64,000 nucleotides of DNA, taken from NCBI RefSeq assembly GCF_001544515.1, contig NZ_FCOL02000004.1, positions 1 through 64,000 of the forward strand, in the 5' to 3' direction. Below are positions 15,942 to 24,447 of this stretch, in pieces. Under the pieces are notes generated by a model. It made no database searches, had not been told where the DNA came from, and was given only the letters and a program-made list of their open reading frames with translations. How positions within the stretch are numbered: the first letter of the stretch is position 1; each line of letters begins with the position of its first letter. This DNA comes from Caballeronia terrestris. GTDB lineage: Bacteria > Pseudomonadota > Gammaproteobacteria > Burkholderiales > Burkholderiaceae. The position numbers and the translations under genes were made by a program.

Positions 15942-16526
15942 ATGTCGCTGATCATTGCAGGCCGTTTCCAGACGTTTCAGGCCGCCGAGACCGCCGCGCA
16001 ACGGCTGTTCGCGCGCGGCTTCGTCGAGGAAGACGTCACGCTGTTTTTCGTGAACCCGAGCGGCCAGCACGCGCGCCATCCGATTGGCGGCGACGTCGGC
16101 ACCGATGCCGGCGCGCAGGCCGCGCCCAAGGGCGCGGGGCGCGGCGTGACGATTGGCGCGGTGATCGGGGCGATCGTCGGCGCGGCGGTGTTTGCCGTAT
16201 TCAAGGCGCCGCTGATCGTGTCGGCGGTGGCGGCTGGCGTCGGCGCGTATGTCGGGTCGCTGGCAGGCGCGATGTCGCTGATGCGTCAGTCGAAGCCGCA
16301 TTCGCCGGGGTCGCAGCACAACGCGGAGACTGCGCGGCATGCGGGCGTGCTCGTCGCGGTGCACGTGTCGCCGGAATCGAAGGACGATGCGGCGACGATT
16401 CTGCGCGAGTCGGGCGGGATGGACATCGAGCGCGCGTCGGGCCGCTGGCAACAAGGTCGATGGAGCGATTTCGATCCGTTGAAGCCGCCGCAACCGGCGG
16501 GTGAATACGCCGAGCGACGTGCCTGA
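15942..16526 (+). CDS. Glycine-zipper membrane protein, 194 aa
   Basis: Unknown family. The N-terminal 45 residues (FQTFQAAETAAQRLFARGFV) look like a small ferredoxin-type fold seen in membrane-stress proteins. Residues about 68-112 are two hydrophobic stretches with Gly repeats (GRGVTIGAVIGAIVGAAVFA), a glycine-zipper hairpin in the membrane. The C-terminal domain (VLVAVHVSPESKDDAATILR) is a second small alpha/beta fold. AACGGAGG precedes the ATG. A strong terminator follows. Confidence 0.75.
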   Translation: MSLIIAGRFQTFQAAETAAQRLFARGFVEEDVTLFFVNPSGQHARHPIGGDVGTDAGAQAAPKGAGRGVTIGAVIGAIVGAAVFAVFKAPLIVSAVAAGVGAYVGSLAGAMSLMRQSKPHSPGSQHNAETARHAGVLVAVHVSPESKDDAATILRESGGMDIERASGRWQQGRWSDFDPLKPPQPAGEYAERRA

Positions 16527-16540
16527 AGCGTTGTAAGAAT

Positions 16541-16567
16541 GCCGCCTGTTAGCCCAGGCGGTTTTTT
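16541..16567 (+). terminator. Intrinsic terminator
   Basis: CCGCCTG-TTAGCC-CAGGCGG followed by seven T, ending the 14977-16526 gene group. Confidence 0.85.
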
Positions 16568-17005
16568 TAGTCAGCCTCTACACCCAGACCCGCGTGTGCC
16601 GTTCATGTGGCACGGCGGTCCGCTGGCCGACTGGACGCTCGCATGTCGCGGGTACGACGTGCATCGTGCGCGGCGCATAGGACGGTTCGCACATTTGATC
16701 GACGCCCACGGTTGCTCCTTCTTCCTGGGTATCCAGCGTGCGTTGCCGAATCTGCATGACGATCACGGACTCACAATCGCCACGCACACGAGCAACTCGC
16801 GATGGTTGATCTCATGACATTCGGCGCGTTTGTAGACGCCGACGCGCCTTTCTCGGGCCTGAAAAAGCAAACACCATGCCGCGCGAAGAAAAGCGTAAAA
16901 AACCGCTCGAATCGCAGACCCAGGCACGTCGCGTGCAACTAGCTATGGACCGCGTCCCGCATCGGGACTCATTGCGGGAAACTTCGATCACTAAGGAGGT
17001 ATTAC
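16568..17005. other. Intergenic region without a supported gene
   Basis: 438 bp. Short open frames are present (16539-16817 on plus, a 53-codon frame at 16876) but they lack ribosome-binding sites or overlap the strong start of the next gene. The right end carries AAGGAGG for the PA2169-like gene. I see no other feature. Confidence 0.5.
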
Positions 17006-17458
17006 ATGAGCACGAACATCGTATCGGTACTCAATGATCTCGTTGAAACGTCGAAGGACGGGGAAAAGGGCTTCCTCAAGGCCGCTGAAGATACGCGCGA
17101 TCCGAGCCTGAAGCAGTTGTTCGCGGGCCGCGCCGAGGACTGCACGCGCGGCGCGCGCGAACTACAGGAACTCGTCCAGCGCCTGGGCGGCACGCCGGAA
17201 ACGGGCGGCACGGTCGGCGGTGCGCTGCATCGCGGCTGGATGGAGGTGAAGTCGGCGGTGACCGGTCGCGACGACCACGCGATTCTCGCGGAGTGCGAAC
17301 GCGGTGAGGACGTCGCGAAGAAGAACTATCGCGATGCGCTCGACAAGGAACTGCCGGCCGACGTGCGCGCGGTCGTCGAGCGTCAGTATCAGGGCGTGAT
17401 CCAGAATCACGACCGCATCCGCGACCTGCGCGACCAGTACGCTGCTGCGAAGTCGTAA
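17006..17458 (+). CDS. PA2169-type four-helix-bundle protein (DUF2383)
   Basis: A 150-aa cytosolic protein of the ferritin-like DUF2383/PA2169 family. The sequence starts VSVLNDLVETSKDGEKGFLK and keeps the helices LKQLFAGRAEDCTRGARELQ and DDHAILAECERGEDVAKKNY, with Glu, Asp and His residues positioned as in ferritin-like bundles. Function is unknown; members are associated with stationary phase and stress. Start is fixed by AAGGAGG eight bases upstream. Confidence 0.9.
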   Translation: MSTNIVSVLNDLVETSKDGEKGFLKAAEDTRDPSLKQLFAGRAEDCTRGARELQELVQRLGGTPETGGTVGGALHRGWMEVKSAVTGRDDHAILAECERGEDVAKKNYRDALDKELPADVRAVVERQYQGVIQNHDRIRDLRDQYAAAKS

Positions 17459-17493
17459 CCCACGACGCGCCGCAAGCGCTACGTAGCACCCCG

Positions 17494-17525
17494 CCGCCAC
17501 TGCCTCACGGCAGTGGCGGCTTTTT
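17494..17525 (+). terminator. Intrinsic terminator after the PA2169-like gene
   Basis: GCCGCCACTGCC pairs with GGCAGTGGCGGC around TCAC, followed by five T. Confidence 0.85.
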
Positions 17526-17539
17526 CATGCGCGCGCCCG

Positions 17540-17576
17540 AAAAAAAGCCCGGCGCGCTTTTGCGGCCGGGCTTTTC
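17540..17576 (-). terminator. Terminator of the minus-strand gene at 17595
   Basis: GCCCGGC/GCCGGGC stem with seven A on the plus strand (T on the minus) at 17540-17546. Confidence 0.75.
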
Positions 17577-17594
17577 AGGATGCGACGCTCGCGA

Positions 17595-17870
17595 TTACTG
17601 CGGCGCACCCTTGTCGTTCGTCCCAAGCGACGATGCCGCCGCAGCCGCAGCCGCGCCCTTTTGCTTGTGCGCCTTGTTCTGCTGATGCAGGGTGGTGCCC
17701 TTGGACGGCTTCGCCATTGCGCCCGACGCCGCGTTCATCGAATCCGGCGCCGCCGACGGCCCGTTCGATGCGCCGCCGCTGTTGCCGCCGCCCGCGTTCT
17801 GCGCGAATGCCGACGCCGTAAACGCGAATGTCAACGCGCCGATCAATGCAATCTTTTTCGTGCTCTTCAT
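17595..17870 (-). CDS. Secreted low-complexity protein, 91 aa
   Basis: MKSTKKIALIGALTFAFTAS followed by AFAQ is a clean signal peptide; the start at 17870 has an AAGGAGATTTCG context. The mature protein is Gly, Ser, Ala and Asn rich (NAGGGNSGGASNGPSAAP) with a short basic stretch and an Ala run. It appears intrinsically disordered and periplasmic. No family recognised; such small exported proteins are frequent in Burkholderia stress clusters. Confidence 0.75.
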   Translation of the reverse strand: MKSTKKIALIGALTFAFTASAFAQNAGGGNSGGASNGPSAAPDSMNAASGAMAKPSKGTTLHQQNKAHKQKGAAAAAAASSLGTNDKGAPQ

Positions 17871-17981
17871 CGAAATCTCCTTTTTCCCTGAGGCCTGCCT
17901 GCATTGCGAGACCATGCAGCCATGTTTTAACGTCGTCTCGTACTACGCCCTGCTCGTTGCTCACTGCTTCGCATGAAAATC

Positions 17982-18025
17982 CGCGCGGGACGCGAACCGT
18001 TGATCGAACGGCCGCGTCCCGCGCG
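17982..18025 (-). terminator. Large hairpin, probable terminator of the BON gene
   Basis: CGCGCGGGACGCG and CGCGTCCCGCGCG are perfect inverted 13-mers, with an inner stem CCGTT/AACGG. On the minus strand the right side ends in ATTTTC. It lies about 45 bp past the stop of the BON-domain gene. Confidence 0.55.
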
Positions 18026-18071
18026 CATCAGAGGCAAGACCCGGCGAACCGGGCCTCACGCGCCTTCGCCC

Positions 18072-18413
18072 TTACTTCGCGACGATCTTGAGGTGGTTCT
18101 TGACGTGCGACACGCCCGACACGCCCGACACGACGTCTTCCGCCGCCGACTTGTCGTCCGCCGACGGCACCGAGCCCGTCAGCGATACGACGCCCTTGAT
18201 CGTCTTCACGTGGATGTGGGTGGACTTCACGTTCTTCGCGGCGAGCAGTTCGGCCTTGACCTTGGTCGTGATCGCGCTGTCATCGACCTTCGTTCCCACC
18301 GTGGTGTCCGCCGGTGCCGACGGCGGAGTCGTCGTCACTTGCGCGTTCGCGTTGAGCGCGAACACGACTGCTGCGATACCACCGGCTGCCTTCAGGATCT
18401 GGGTCGTTTTCAT
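18072..18413 (-). CDS. BON-domain periplasmic protein
   Basis: A 113-aa protein with a signal peptide (MKTTQILKAAGGIAAVVFAL, cut after ANA) and a single BON domain from about residue 45 to 112: DDSAITTKVKAELLAAKNVK, IHVKTIKGVVSLTGSVPSA and HVKNHLKIV. BON domains are found in OsmY-type periplasmic osmotic-stress proteins and are thought to bind membranes. AAGGAG precedes the start. Confidence 0.88.
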   Translation of the reverse strand: MKTTQILKAAGGIAAVVFALNANAQVTTTPPSAPADTTVGTKVDDSAITTKVKAELLAAKNVKSTHIHVKTIKGVVSLTGSVPSADDKSAAEDVVSGVSGVSHVKNHLKIVAK

Positions 18414-18876
18414 GGAAATAACTCCTTCTTTTCGATTTTGAAAGTACGGTCGCGCTGGCTCAAGCCAGTCGGACCGTCTCGTTAGTGATGCTCTTATACG
18501 TCACGCCCCGTAGACGCGAAACGTGCAAGCTCCTGCGCAACTTGTGTGCCGCACGGGCAAAAGCGACCGGGCCCGCGCGCGTCTCATCGGACGGAAAACC
18601 GCGCCGCGACTGGGTTTGCGGGCCACACTAAACGTTTCTTCGACGAATGGATTTCGACGTTCGCGACGCGCTCGAAAACGCGTCGCGCCCTGCGGCGCTT
18701 TTGTCGGAGGACGTGTAAAAACTGCGTGGAACCAGCCCGCGATCGCCCCCGCAATCCGCGTGCACGGAGCGCGAAAACGAGACGCCAAGCGGGTGTCGGC
18801 ACACATGGCACGGCTCGTGCTTTAAAGGCTAGCACGCAAGACGTTTCGTTAAGAACAAATCGAGGATTACCACGCA
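18414..18876 (+). other. Divergent promoter region between the BON gene and rpoN
   Basis: 463 bp with no supported gene. It contains the candidate sigma-54 site at 18806 and, toward the left, the promoter of the BON gene. Several open frames cross it but none has a start signal. Confidence 0.5.
18806..18821 (+). promoter_or_regulatory. Candidate sigma-54 promoter upstream of rpoN
   Basis: TGGCAC-N5-GTGCT matches the -24/-12 consensus TGGCAC-N5-TTGCW at all positions except one. It lies 56 bp before the rpoN start on the same strand, suggesting autoregulation. By-eye match only. Confidence 0.4.
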
Positions 18877-20367
18877 ATGCCGCCATCACTAGAACTCCGC
18901 ACCAAGCAAAGCCTTGCGCTCACGCCGCGTCTTCAGCAATCGGTCCGCCTGTTGCAGCTTTCTTCACTCGAGTTCCAGCAGGAGTTGCGCAACGCGCTCG
19001 ACACCAACCCGTTCCTCGAATACGACGAGTCGACGACGGAAGACAACGCCCTAGGCAATGACAACGGCAGCTCGATGACCGACTCGACGTCATCGAGCCC
19101 CGCCGACAGCCCGGCCGAAGCGCCACTCGCCGCCGACAGCGCCCAGGATTCCTCCGACAACGGCGATTCCTCGTCGCACGAAGATTCGATGAGCGAATTC
19201 TCGTCCGATCCGTTCGGCCGCTCGGCATCGCGCAATGGCGGCGACGGCGAAGGTTCCGATCCCGCCGACTGGGTCCGCATCGAGCCGTCCCTGCACGACA
19301 CGCTGCACGACACGCTGCGCCTCTATCCGCTGAACGACCGTGATCGCGCGGTGGCGCAACTGATCATCGAAGCACTCGATGACGACGGCTATTTGCGCCA
19401 GGATCTTTCCGAACTGGCCGACCTGGTCGATATCCATCCCACGCTGCTCGAAGACGAACTGAACATCGCGCTCAAGCTCGTGCAATCGCTCGACAAACCG
19501 GGCGTCGGCGCGCGCAATCTGTCGGAATGCCTGTCGCTGCAACTCGAAGCGATGCCGTCGACGACGCCCGGTCGCGCCGTCGCGCTCGAAATCGTGACGC
19601 ATCATCTGGAGCGGCTTGCACGGCGCGAACAGGCGGAGTTGCAGAAGAAGATCGGCTGCAGCGCGGACGAACTGCGCATCGCCTGCGCGCTCGTGCGCAA
19701 GCTCGATCCGAAACCGGGCGAGAACTACGGCCAGGCCGAGGACAACTACGTTGTACCGGACGTGATCGTGCGGCAGGTCAAGAAAAGCTGGGTCGTGACG
19801 ATCAACCCGGCCGTGCTGCCGCGGGCGCGCATCCACCGGATGTATGCGGAGTTGTTCGCGCAATCGGCGGGGGCGAGCCGTTCGCCGCTCGCGCAACAGT
19901 TGCAGGAAGCGCGCTGGCTGATCCGCAACGCGCAGCAGCGTTTCACGACGATTCAGCGCGTCGCGGAATGCATCGTGTCACATCAGAAGGCGTTCTTCGA
20001 CTACGGCGAAATCGCGCTGAAGCCGCTCGTGCTGCGCGACGTCGCGGACGAACTCGAACTCCACGAATCGACGATCTCGCGCGCCACGGGCAACAAGTAC
20101 ATGGCGACGCCGCGCGGCATCTTCGAATTCAAGCACTTCTTCCCGCGCGAACTCAGCACGGAAAGCGGCGGGACGTGCTCCGCCGCGGCCGTGCGCGCGC
20201 TGCTCAAGGAAATGATCGCGAAGGAGAATTCGAACGATCCGCTGTCGGACGTGAGTCTCGCGAAGATGCTCGCGGATCAGGGCGTGATCGTCGCGCGCCG
20301 GACGGTGGCCAAGTACCGGCATCTGATGAAGGTGCCGCCTGCGGAATTGCGCCGGCAACAGGCTTAA
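18877..20367 (+). CDS. rpoN: RNA polymerase sigma-54 factor, probable second copy
   Basis: A 496-aa RpoN. Region I (residues 1-50) is the Gln/Leu-rich activator-contact domain (SLALTPRLQQSVRLLQLSSL). Region II is a long acidic linker (about 50-115, rich in Ser, Asp and Glu). Region III includes the core-binding domain, the helix-turn-helix ELHESTISRATGNKYMATPR and the RpoN box ARRTVAKYR near the C-terminus, all intact. The usual neighbours of the housekeeping rpoN (lptAB, hpf, ptsN, hprK) are absent, so this is probably the second rpoN found in many Burkholderiaceae. Two sigma-54 activators lie within 10 kb. Confidence 0.95.
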   Translation: MPPSLELRTKQSLALTPRLQQSVRLLQLSSLEFQQELRNALDTNPFLEYDESTTEDNALGNDNGSSMTDSTSSSPADSPAEAPLAADSAQDSSDNGDSSSHEDSMSEFSSDPFGRSASRNGGDGEGSDPADWVRIEPSLHDTLHDTLRLYPLNDRDRAVAQLIIEALDDDGYLRQDLSELADLVDIHPTLLEDELNIALKLVQSLDKPGVGARNLSECLSLQLEAMPSTTPGRAVALEIVTHHLERLARREQAELQKKIGCSADELRIACALVRKLDPKPGENYGQAEDNYVVPDVIVRQVKKSWVVTINPAVLPRARIHRMYAELFAQSAGASRSPLAQQLQEARWLIRNAQQRFTTIQRVAECIVSHQKAFFDYGEIALKPLVLRDVADELELHESTISRATGNKYMATPRGIFEFKHFFPRELSTESGGTCSAAAVRALLKEMIAKENSNDPLSDVSLAKMLADQGVIVARRTVAKYRHLMKVPPAELRRQQA

Positions 20368-20389
20368 TCAGTTTCTTTCGGTTTTCCAG

Positions 20390-20420
20390 CGCCTTCGAGG
20401 TTCTTTTCGAAGGCGTTTTT
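20390..20420. terminator. Terminator between rpoN and the convergent YihY gene
   Basis: CGCCTTCGA pairs with TCGAAGGCG around an 8-nt loop, followed by TTTTTG. It is best placed for rpoN; no A-run supports the minus strand. Confidence 0.75.
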
Positions 20421-20439
20421 GTTTCTGCGCCCTGCTGCT

Positions 20440-21348
20440 TTATCGCCACCCTGACTCGCGATGCGTACGCTTGCGCGCCGCCGTCGCGGCGAGTTCAGCG
20501 CCGAGCAGGAACACCGCCGCCGAGTAATAGAGCCACATCAGGATCACCGCGAGCGAGCCGGCCGCGCCGAACATGTTCGCTGTGCCTGCGTGACTCAGGT
20601 AGAACGCGAACAGGCGCTTTCCGCCTTCGAACAGCAGCGCCGCCGCGAGCGCACCGAGCGCCGCGTCGCGCCATTGCATCCGCGTGCTGGGCAGGAATTT
20701 CAGCAGGACGGTGAACGCGAGCATCAGCATCACGAGCGTGATCATGCGCTGCGTGACGCTCGCGAGGAAAACATACGGACTGCCGTCGCCGAGGACGAGG
20801 TGGCCGAGCAGCTCGACGAGCGCATCGAGCACGAGCAGCGCGACGATCAAAAGCCCCGAGCCGACGACCAGCCCGAACGAGATCGCCCGCACGCGCAGCA
20901 GGTTGAAGACGCTCTCGCGCGCGCTGACGGCGGGCGTCGGCCAGATCACGTTCAGCGCGCTGTGCAGTGAAGAAAACGTCGCCGACGCGCCGATCAGCAC
21001 GCCCGCCGCCGACAAAATCGCCGTGCGCCGCGCAATATCCGCCTGCCAGGCGTTCGCGACAATCGCTTCGAGCGCGCGCGCCGCATCCACGCCCACGACG
21101 CCGCTGATTTCGCCGAAAAGCCGTCCCTGCACGGCATCGGCGCCGAAGAAGATGCTCGCCACCGAAATCACGATGACGAGCGTCGGCGCGATCGAAAATG
21201 CCGCAAAAAACGCGATCGATGCGGAGAACATCAGGCAGTGGTCCTGCGTCCATTGCGTGACGGGGTCGACGATCCACGAGAGCCAGCCATGCAGCTTCGA
21301 GGTCCGGCCTTCGGCGACCGGTGCGGGATTCGGGGTGTCGTGATTCAT
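20440..21348 (-). CDS. YihY/BrkB-family inner-membrane protein
   Basis: A 302-aa polytopic membrane protein of the YihY (BrkB) family. About six hydrophobic helices are visible, starting at CLMFSASIAFFAAFSIAPTL, with the family tract AAGSLAVILMWLYYSAAVFL near the C-terminus. BrkB was linked to serum resistance in Bordetella but is not RNase BN as once thought; function remains unclear. It is convergent with rpoN and stands alone on its strand. Confidence 0.9.
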   Translation of the reverse strand: MNHDTPNPAPVAEGRTSKLHGWLSWIVDPVTQWTQDHCLMFSASIAFFAAFSIAPTLVIVISVASIFFGADAVQGRLFGEISGVVGVDAARALEAIVANAWQADIARRTAILSAAGVLIGASATFSSLHSALNVIWPTPAVSARESVFNLLRVRAISFGLVVGSGLLIVALLVLDALVELLGHLVLGDGSPYVFLASVTQRMITLVMLMLAFTVLLKFLPSTRMQWRDAALGALAAALLFEGGKRLFAFYLSHAGTANMFGAAGSLAVILMWLYYSAAVFLLGAELAATAARKRTHRESGWR

Positions 21349-21444
21349 CGTCGGCGTGGCGAGGCGTGCGGCCCAAAACGCCGATCGTAACGCCAGTCGA
21401 TGTAAAAAGCGGGCATGCCTTCCGGAATGCGCCGCTTTGCTACG

Positions 21445-21795
21445 TCAGAGCGTCTCGTCGTCCTCGGGATCGGCGGTTTCGTCGCCAATGTCGCGCGTTT
21501 CGTCCGTCACTTCGTCGGGGAGGATATCGGCGTCGGCGGCGAGATTGTTGTCGCCATCCGCCGATGCCGCTTCGCCCGTGCCGTAGCGGTCGGTATCGCT
21601 CGCGAGTTCCGCCGCCGATTGGCCGAGCGCGTGGTTGTCGAGTTCGTCCTCGATGTCGCCCGGATAGCGCTTTTCGCCCTGCACGTCCGAGCCGCTGTCG
21701 GACGAATCGCTCGGCCCGAGCGCGCCCGTGCCGTGTCCCTTGCCAATTTCCACGCCGCCTTCGTCAGGCGGGTTCAGTGTGCTTCCGCTCATCAT
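21445..21795 (-). CDS. Acidic disordered protein, 116 aa
   Basis: No family recognised. The protein is rich in Asp, Glu, Gly and Ser (GEKRYPGDIEDELDNHALGQ, DETRDIGDETADPEDDETL) and predicted unstructured. GGAGG lies directly before two tandem ATGs (21795, 21792). It is transcribed alone between the YihY gene and otsA. Confidence 0.65.
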   Translation of the reverse strand: MMSGSTLNPPDEGGVEIGKGHGTGALGPSDSSDSGSDVQGEKRYPGDIEDELDNHALGQSAAELASDTDRYGTGEAASADGDNNLAADADILPDEVTDETRDIGDETADPEDDETL

Positions 21796-21854
21796 TGACC
21801 TCCGTTGATCGTTAGCGGAGGGGATCGCAAGGGGCGTGCCGCAAAAAAAAGCAA

Positions 21855-21885
21855 AACCCCGCGCCTGATCGCCAGACGCGGGGTT
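21855..21885 (-). terminator. Terminator of otsA
   Basis: AACCCCGCG/CGCGGGGTT stem 20 bp past the otsA stop, with two A-runs (21843-21850 and 21853-21856) giving U on the minus-strand RNA. Confidence 0.8.
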
Positions 21886-21905
21886 CTTGACAATACAAGA
21901 CGTGA

Positions 21906-23354
21906 CTACGCGTGATTGACCTTCGCCGTCCGCGGCTTCGCTTCGGCGACCTGCTTCACCGTCTTCTTCGTGACCGACGCAGCCGTCGCGACGCTGCGCA
22001 GATCCTGCAGGAACGAATCGCGCCACACGGACAGATTGTTCTCGCGCAACGGCCCCATCATGTCGGCGTGACGCGCCTGACGCTCGGCGAGCGGCATCGA
22101 CAGCGCGCGCTCCAGCGCCTCCGACATCTGCGACAAATCGAACGGATTCACCACCAGCGCGCCCGGCATTTGATCCGCCGCGCCGGCAAATTGCGACAGC
22201 ACGAGCGCGCCGGGATCGGCGGGGTCTTGCGAGGCCACATATTCTTTCGCGACGAGATTCATGCCGTCGCGCAGCGGCGTCACGTAACCGACCTGCGACA
22301 GGCGGAAAAGCGCCATCAGCAGATTGCGGTCGTACTTGCGGTTGAGATACTGGATCGGCGTCCAGTCGAGCTGCGCGAATCGGCCGTTGATGCGCCCCGC
22401 CTCGCCTTCGAGATTCTGGCGGATGCGCTGGTAGGTCGTTACGTCGGAGCGGGTCGGCGGCGCGATCTGCACGAGCGACACGCGGCCATGCCAGCCGGGC
22501 GCGTTCAGCAGTAGCCGCTCGAACGCCTGAAACCGCTCGACGAGCCCTTTCGAATAATCGAGCCGGTCGACGCTCATGATGAGCTTCCGCCCGCGCATGC
22601 TGTCGCGCAGGCTCTTGACCGGCTTGCGATTCGAAAACTGCTCGGCGGCCTTCGCGATGGCGTCCGGATAGATGCCGATCGGATACGCACCCACTTTCAG
22701 CATGCGGCCGTAGGCCTGCATCATGCCGTCGTCGCTGGCGTGGCCGTGCTTGCCGCGCTCGATGTAGTCCACGAACGACTGTTTATCCGCATCGGTCTGG
22801 AATCCGACGATGTCGTAGCTGCACATCGCCTTGATCAGTTCCTCGTGCGGCGGCACCGTGCGCATCACTTCGGGAACCGGGAAGGGAATGTGCAGGAAAA
22901 ATCCGATCGGATTCGTAATGCCGAGCGCACGGCATTCCTGCGCGAACGGCAGCAGGTGGTAGTCGTGGACCCAGATGATGTCGTCGGGCTGAAGCAGCGC
23001 CTTGAGTTTCGCGGCGAGGCCCGCGTTCACGCGCGCGTAGCCCGCGTATTCCTCGCGATCAAATCGCGAGAGGTCGTTGCGGTAATGGAACGTCGGCCAC
23101 AGCGTGGCGTTGGAAAAGCCGCGGTAGTACTGGTCGTAATCGCGGCGCGTCAGTCCGACAGTCGCGTAAGTCACGTTGCCGCGCTTTTCGATCACCGGCG
23201 CCGATGCCTCGCCGACGATCTCTCCACTCCACCCGAACCAGACGCCACCTGTCTCCTGTAGCGCGTCCAGCACGCCGATCGCCAAGCCGCCGGCAGCGGG
23301 CTTGCCTTCCTGGATCGGCGCAACGCGATTCGATACCACGATCAATCTGCTCAT
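21906..23354 (-). CDS. otsA: Alpha,alpha-trehalose-phosphate synthase (UDP-forming)
   Basis: A 482-aa GT20 glycosyltransferase that joins UDP-glucose and glucose-6-phosphate to trehalose-6-phosphate. Visible landmarks are the N-terminal RLIVVSNRVAPIQ, the substrate loop VWFGWSGEI, WVHDYHLLPFAQECR, KLIMSVDRLDYSKGLVERF, and the C-terminal TPLRDGMNLVAKEYVA with Asp-Gly-Met-Asn-Leu. All catalytic features are intact. The phosphatase gene otsB is not adjacent. Trehalose is an osmoprotectant, in keeping with the stress genes nearby. The start ATG at 23354 gives the standard N-terminus. Confidence 0.95.
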   Translation of the reverse strand: MSRLIVVSNRVAPIQEGKPAAGGLAIGVLDALQETGGVWFGWSGEIVGEASAPVIEKRGNVTYATVGLTRRDYDQYYRGFSNATLWPTFHYRNDLSRFDREEYAGYARVNAGLAAKLKALLQPDDIIWVHDYHLLPFAQECRALGITNPIGFFLHIPFPVPEVMRTVPPHEELIKAMCSYDIVGFQTDADKQSFVDYIERGKHGHASDDGMMQAYGRMLKVGAYPIGIYPDAIAKAAEQFSNRKPVKSLRDSMRGRKLIMSVDRLDYSKGLVERFQAFERLLLNAPGWHGRVSLVQIAPPTRSDVTTYQRIRQNLEGEAGRINGRFAQLDWTPIQYLNRKYDRNLLMALFRLSQVGYVTPLRDGMNLVAKEYVASQDPADPGALVLSQFAGAADQMPGALVVNPFDLSQMSEALERALSMPLAERQARHADMMGPLRENNLSVWRDSFLQDLRSVATAASVTKKTVKQVAEAKPRTAKVNHA

Positions 23355-23544
23355 TACAGCGTCACCTCTTCAGTTGTCGTTGCATGCTCGAATTGGCGAT
23401 AGAAGGTATGCAAAACCCATGCCGATTTTTTTGATGGCCGGAATAAAATTTGTATTTGGATGTTACCGACGAACGAAAACACGCGGCGACGGCGCGTCGC
23501 GGAGAAAAAAATAGCGTCGCAAAGGCGATTCGCGGCGCCTTTGG

Positions 23545-23781
23545 TTAAGAGTCCTGCTCCGAGCCGAGATCGCGCTGATAGTCGATGCCTTCGCGCCGCA
23601 CGCCGCCCTGGTTGTGCTCGCCATCGGGCGGCGCGTCAGGCGCGGGGCGGTTCTGGCCCGCGGGGTCGTGCGGCGTGCCGTCCGTCGCGGCGACGGGGGG
23701 CGGCGCCTCCTTGGCGGTCTCGGCGCGCGCTTCGCGTTTGGACGAATGACGCGCGGAACGTCGAAGTGCGGGGTGCCTCAT
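23545..23781 (-). CDS. Hypothetical 78-aa charged protein
   Basis: A basic N-terminus (HPALRRSARHSSKREARAE) followed by a Pro-rich stretch and a Gly/Asn/Gln-containing tail; probably disordered. TTTGGAGGCATC immediately before ATG 23781 is a strong ribosome-binding site, which is the main reason to accept it. No family recognised. Confidence 0.55.
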   Translation of the reverse strand: MRHPALRRSARHSSKREARAETAKEAPPPVAATDGTPHDPAGQNRPAPDAPPDGEHNQGGVRREGIDYQRDLGSEQDS

Positions 23782-24000
23782 GATGCCTCCAAAGAAGAAG
23801 GCCGTCGTGCGAAGGAGTCGGCGGCGGTGAAACCCGAAGCGAAAAAACGACCGGCGCCGCAGTGCGATCGCCGGTCATTGTTACGCCGTTCGTTGTAATG
23901 TCTACAGCGAACGTAGAACTTTCTTCAACACTTGCACGTTTTAGGGGAATGCGCCCTTATTCGTGATCCGCACTCTGTTTAGTGCATCATCGCCGCGCGT

Positions 24001-24231
24001 TTATCTGACGTGCGGCGCCTCGTTCGGTCCGGGCGGCGGATCGCCGATCGGCTGCATCGGTGGCGTAGGCGGTTCGCGCGTCGGGTCCGGATTGGTGTCG
24101 GGCGGAACCTGCGGCGACGGCGGCTCATCGGGAGGCGTCACCGGCGGGTCCGGCACCTGCGGCGTCTGCGCGTGAATCGCGTCGGTCGGGTCTGTCGTGC
24201 TTCGCGTGCCAGCGGAAACGGGATCGGACAT
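24001..24231 (-). CDS. Proline-rich hypothetical protein, 76 aa
   Basis: More than a third of the residues are Pro, in PxxP-like runs (PVTPPDEPPSPQVPPDTN, PMQPIGDPPPGPNEAP). CAGGAG lies a few bases before ATG 24231. It is probably a disordered cytosolic protein. No family recognised; the divergent plus-strand frame in the same place is a shadow. Confidence 0.55.
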   Translation of the reverse strand: MSDPVSAGTRSTTDPTDAIHAQTPQVPDPPVTPPDEPPSPQVPPDTNPDPTREPPTPPMQPIGDPPPGPNEAPHVR

Positions 24232-24381
24232 GGCGGCTCCTGGTCGTTGTAATGATGGTCGACTCGACACGTTCGAGCCTTGACTCAACGACAGCAAGGG
24301 CCATGCCCTTCGCCTGCCTTACGCGCATGCACCCTGTTGCGCCTATCTCATTATCGGCGCTGATCGGCTGGACCGCCAATG

Positions 24382-24413
24382 AAAAACGCCCGCGCAAATC
24401 GATGCGCGGGCGC
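24382..24413 (-). terminator. Terminator of the sigma-54 response regulator gene
   Basis: CGCCCGCGCA pairs with TGCGCGGGCG; AAAAA at 24382-24386 gives U on the minus strand. It lies 35 bp past the stop at 24448. Confidence 0.8.
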
Positions 24414-24447
24414 CGGGTTTCGTCTACGGATTGAGGCGTTGGCGCTG

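Noticed and set aside
16539..16817. 92-codon ORF, and a 53-codon frame from 16876
   Set aside because: The first starts in a terminator stem; the second overlaps the strong start of the PA2169-type gene. Neither has a ribosome-binding site.
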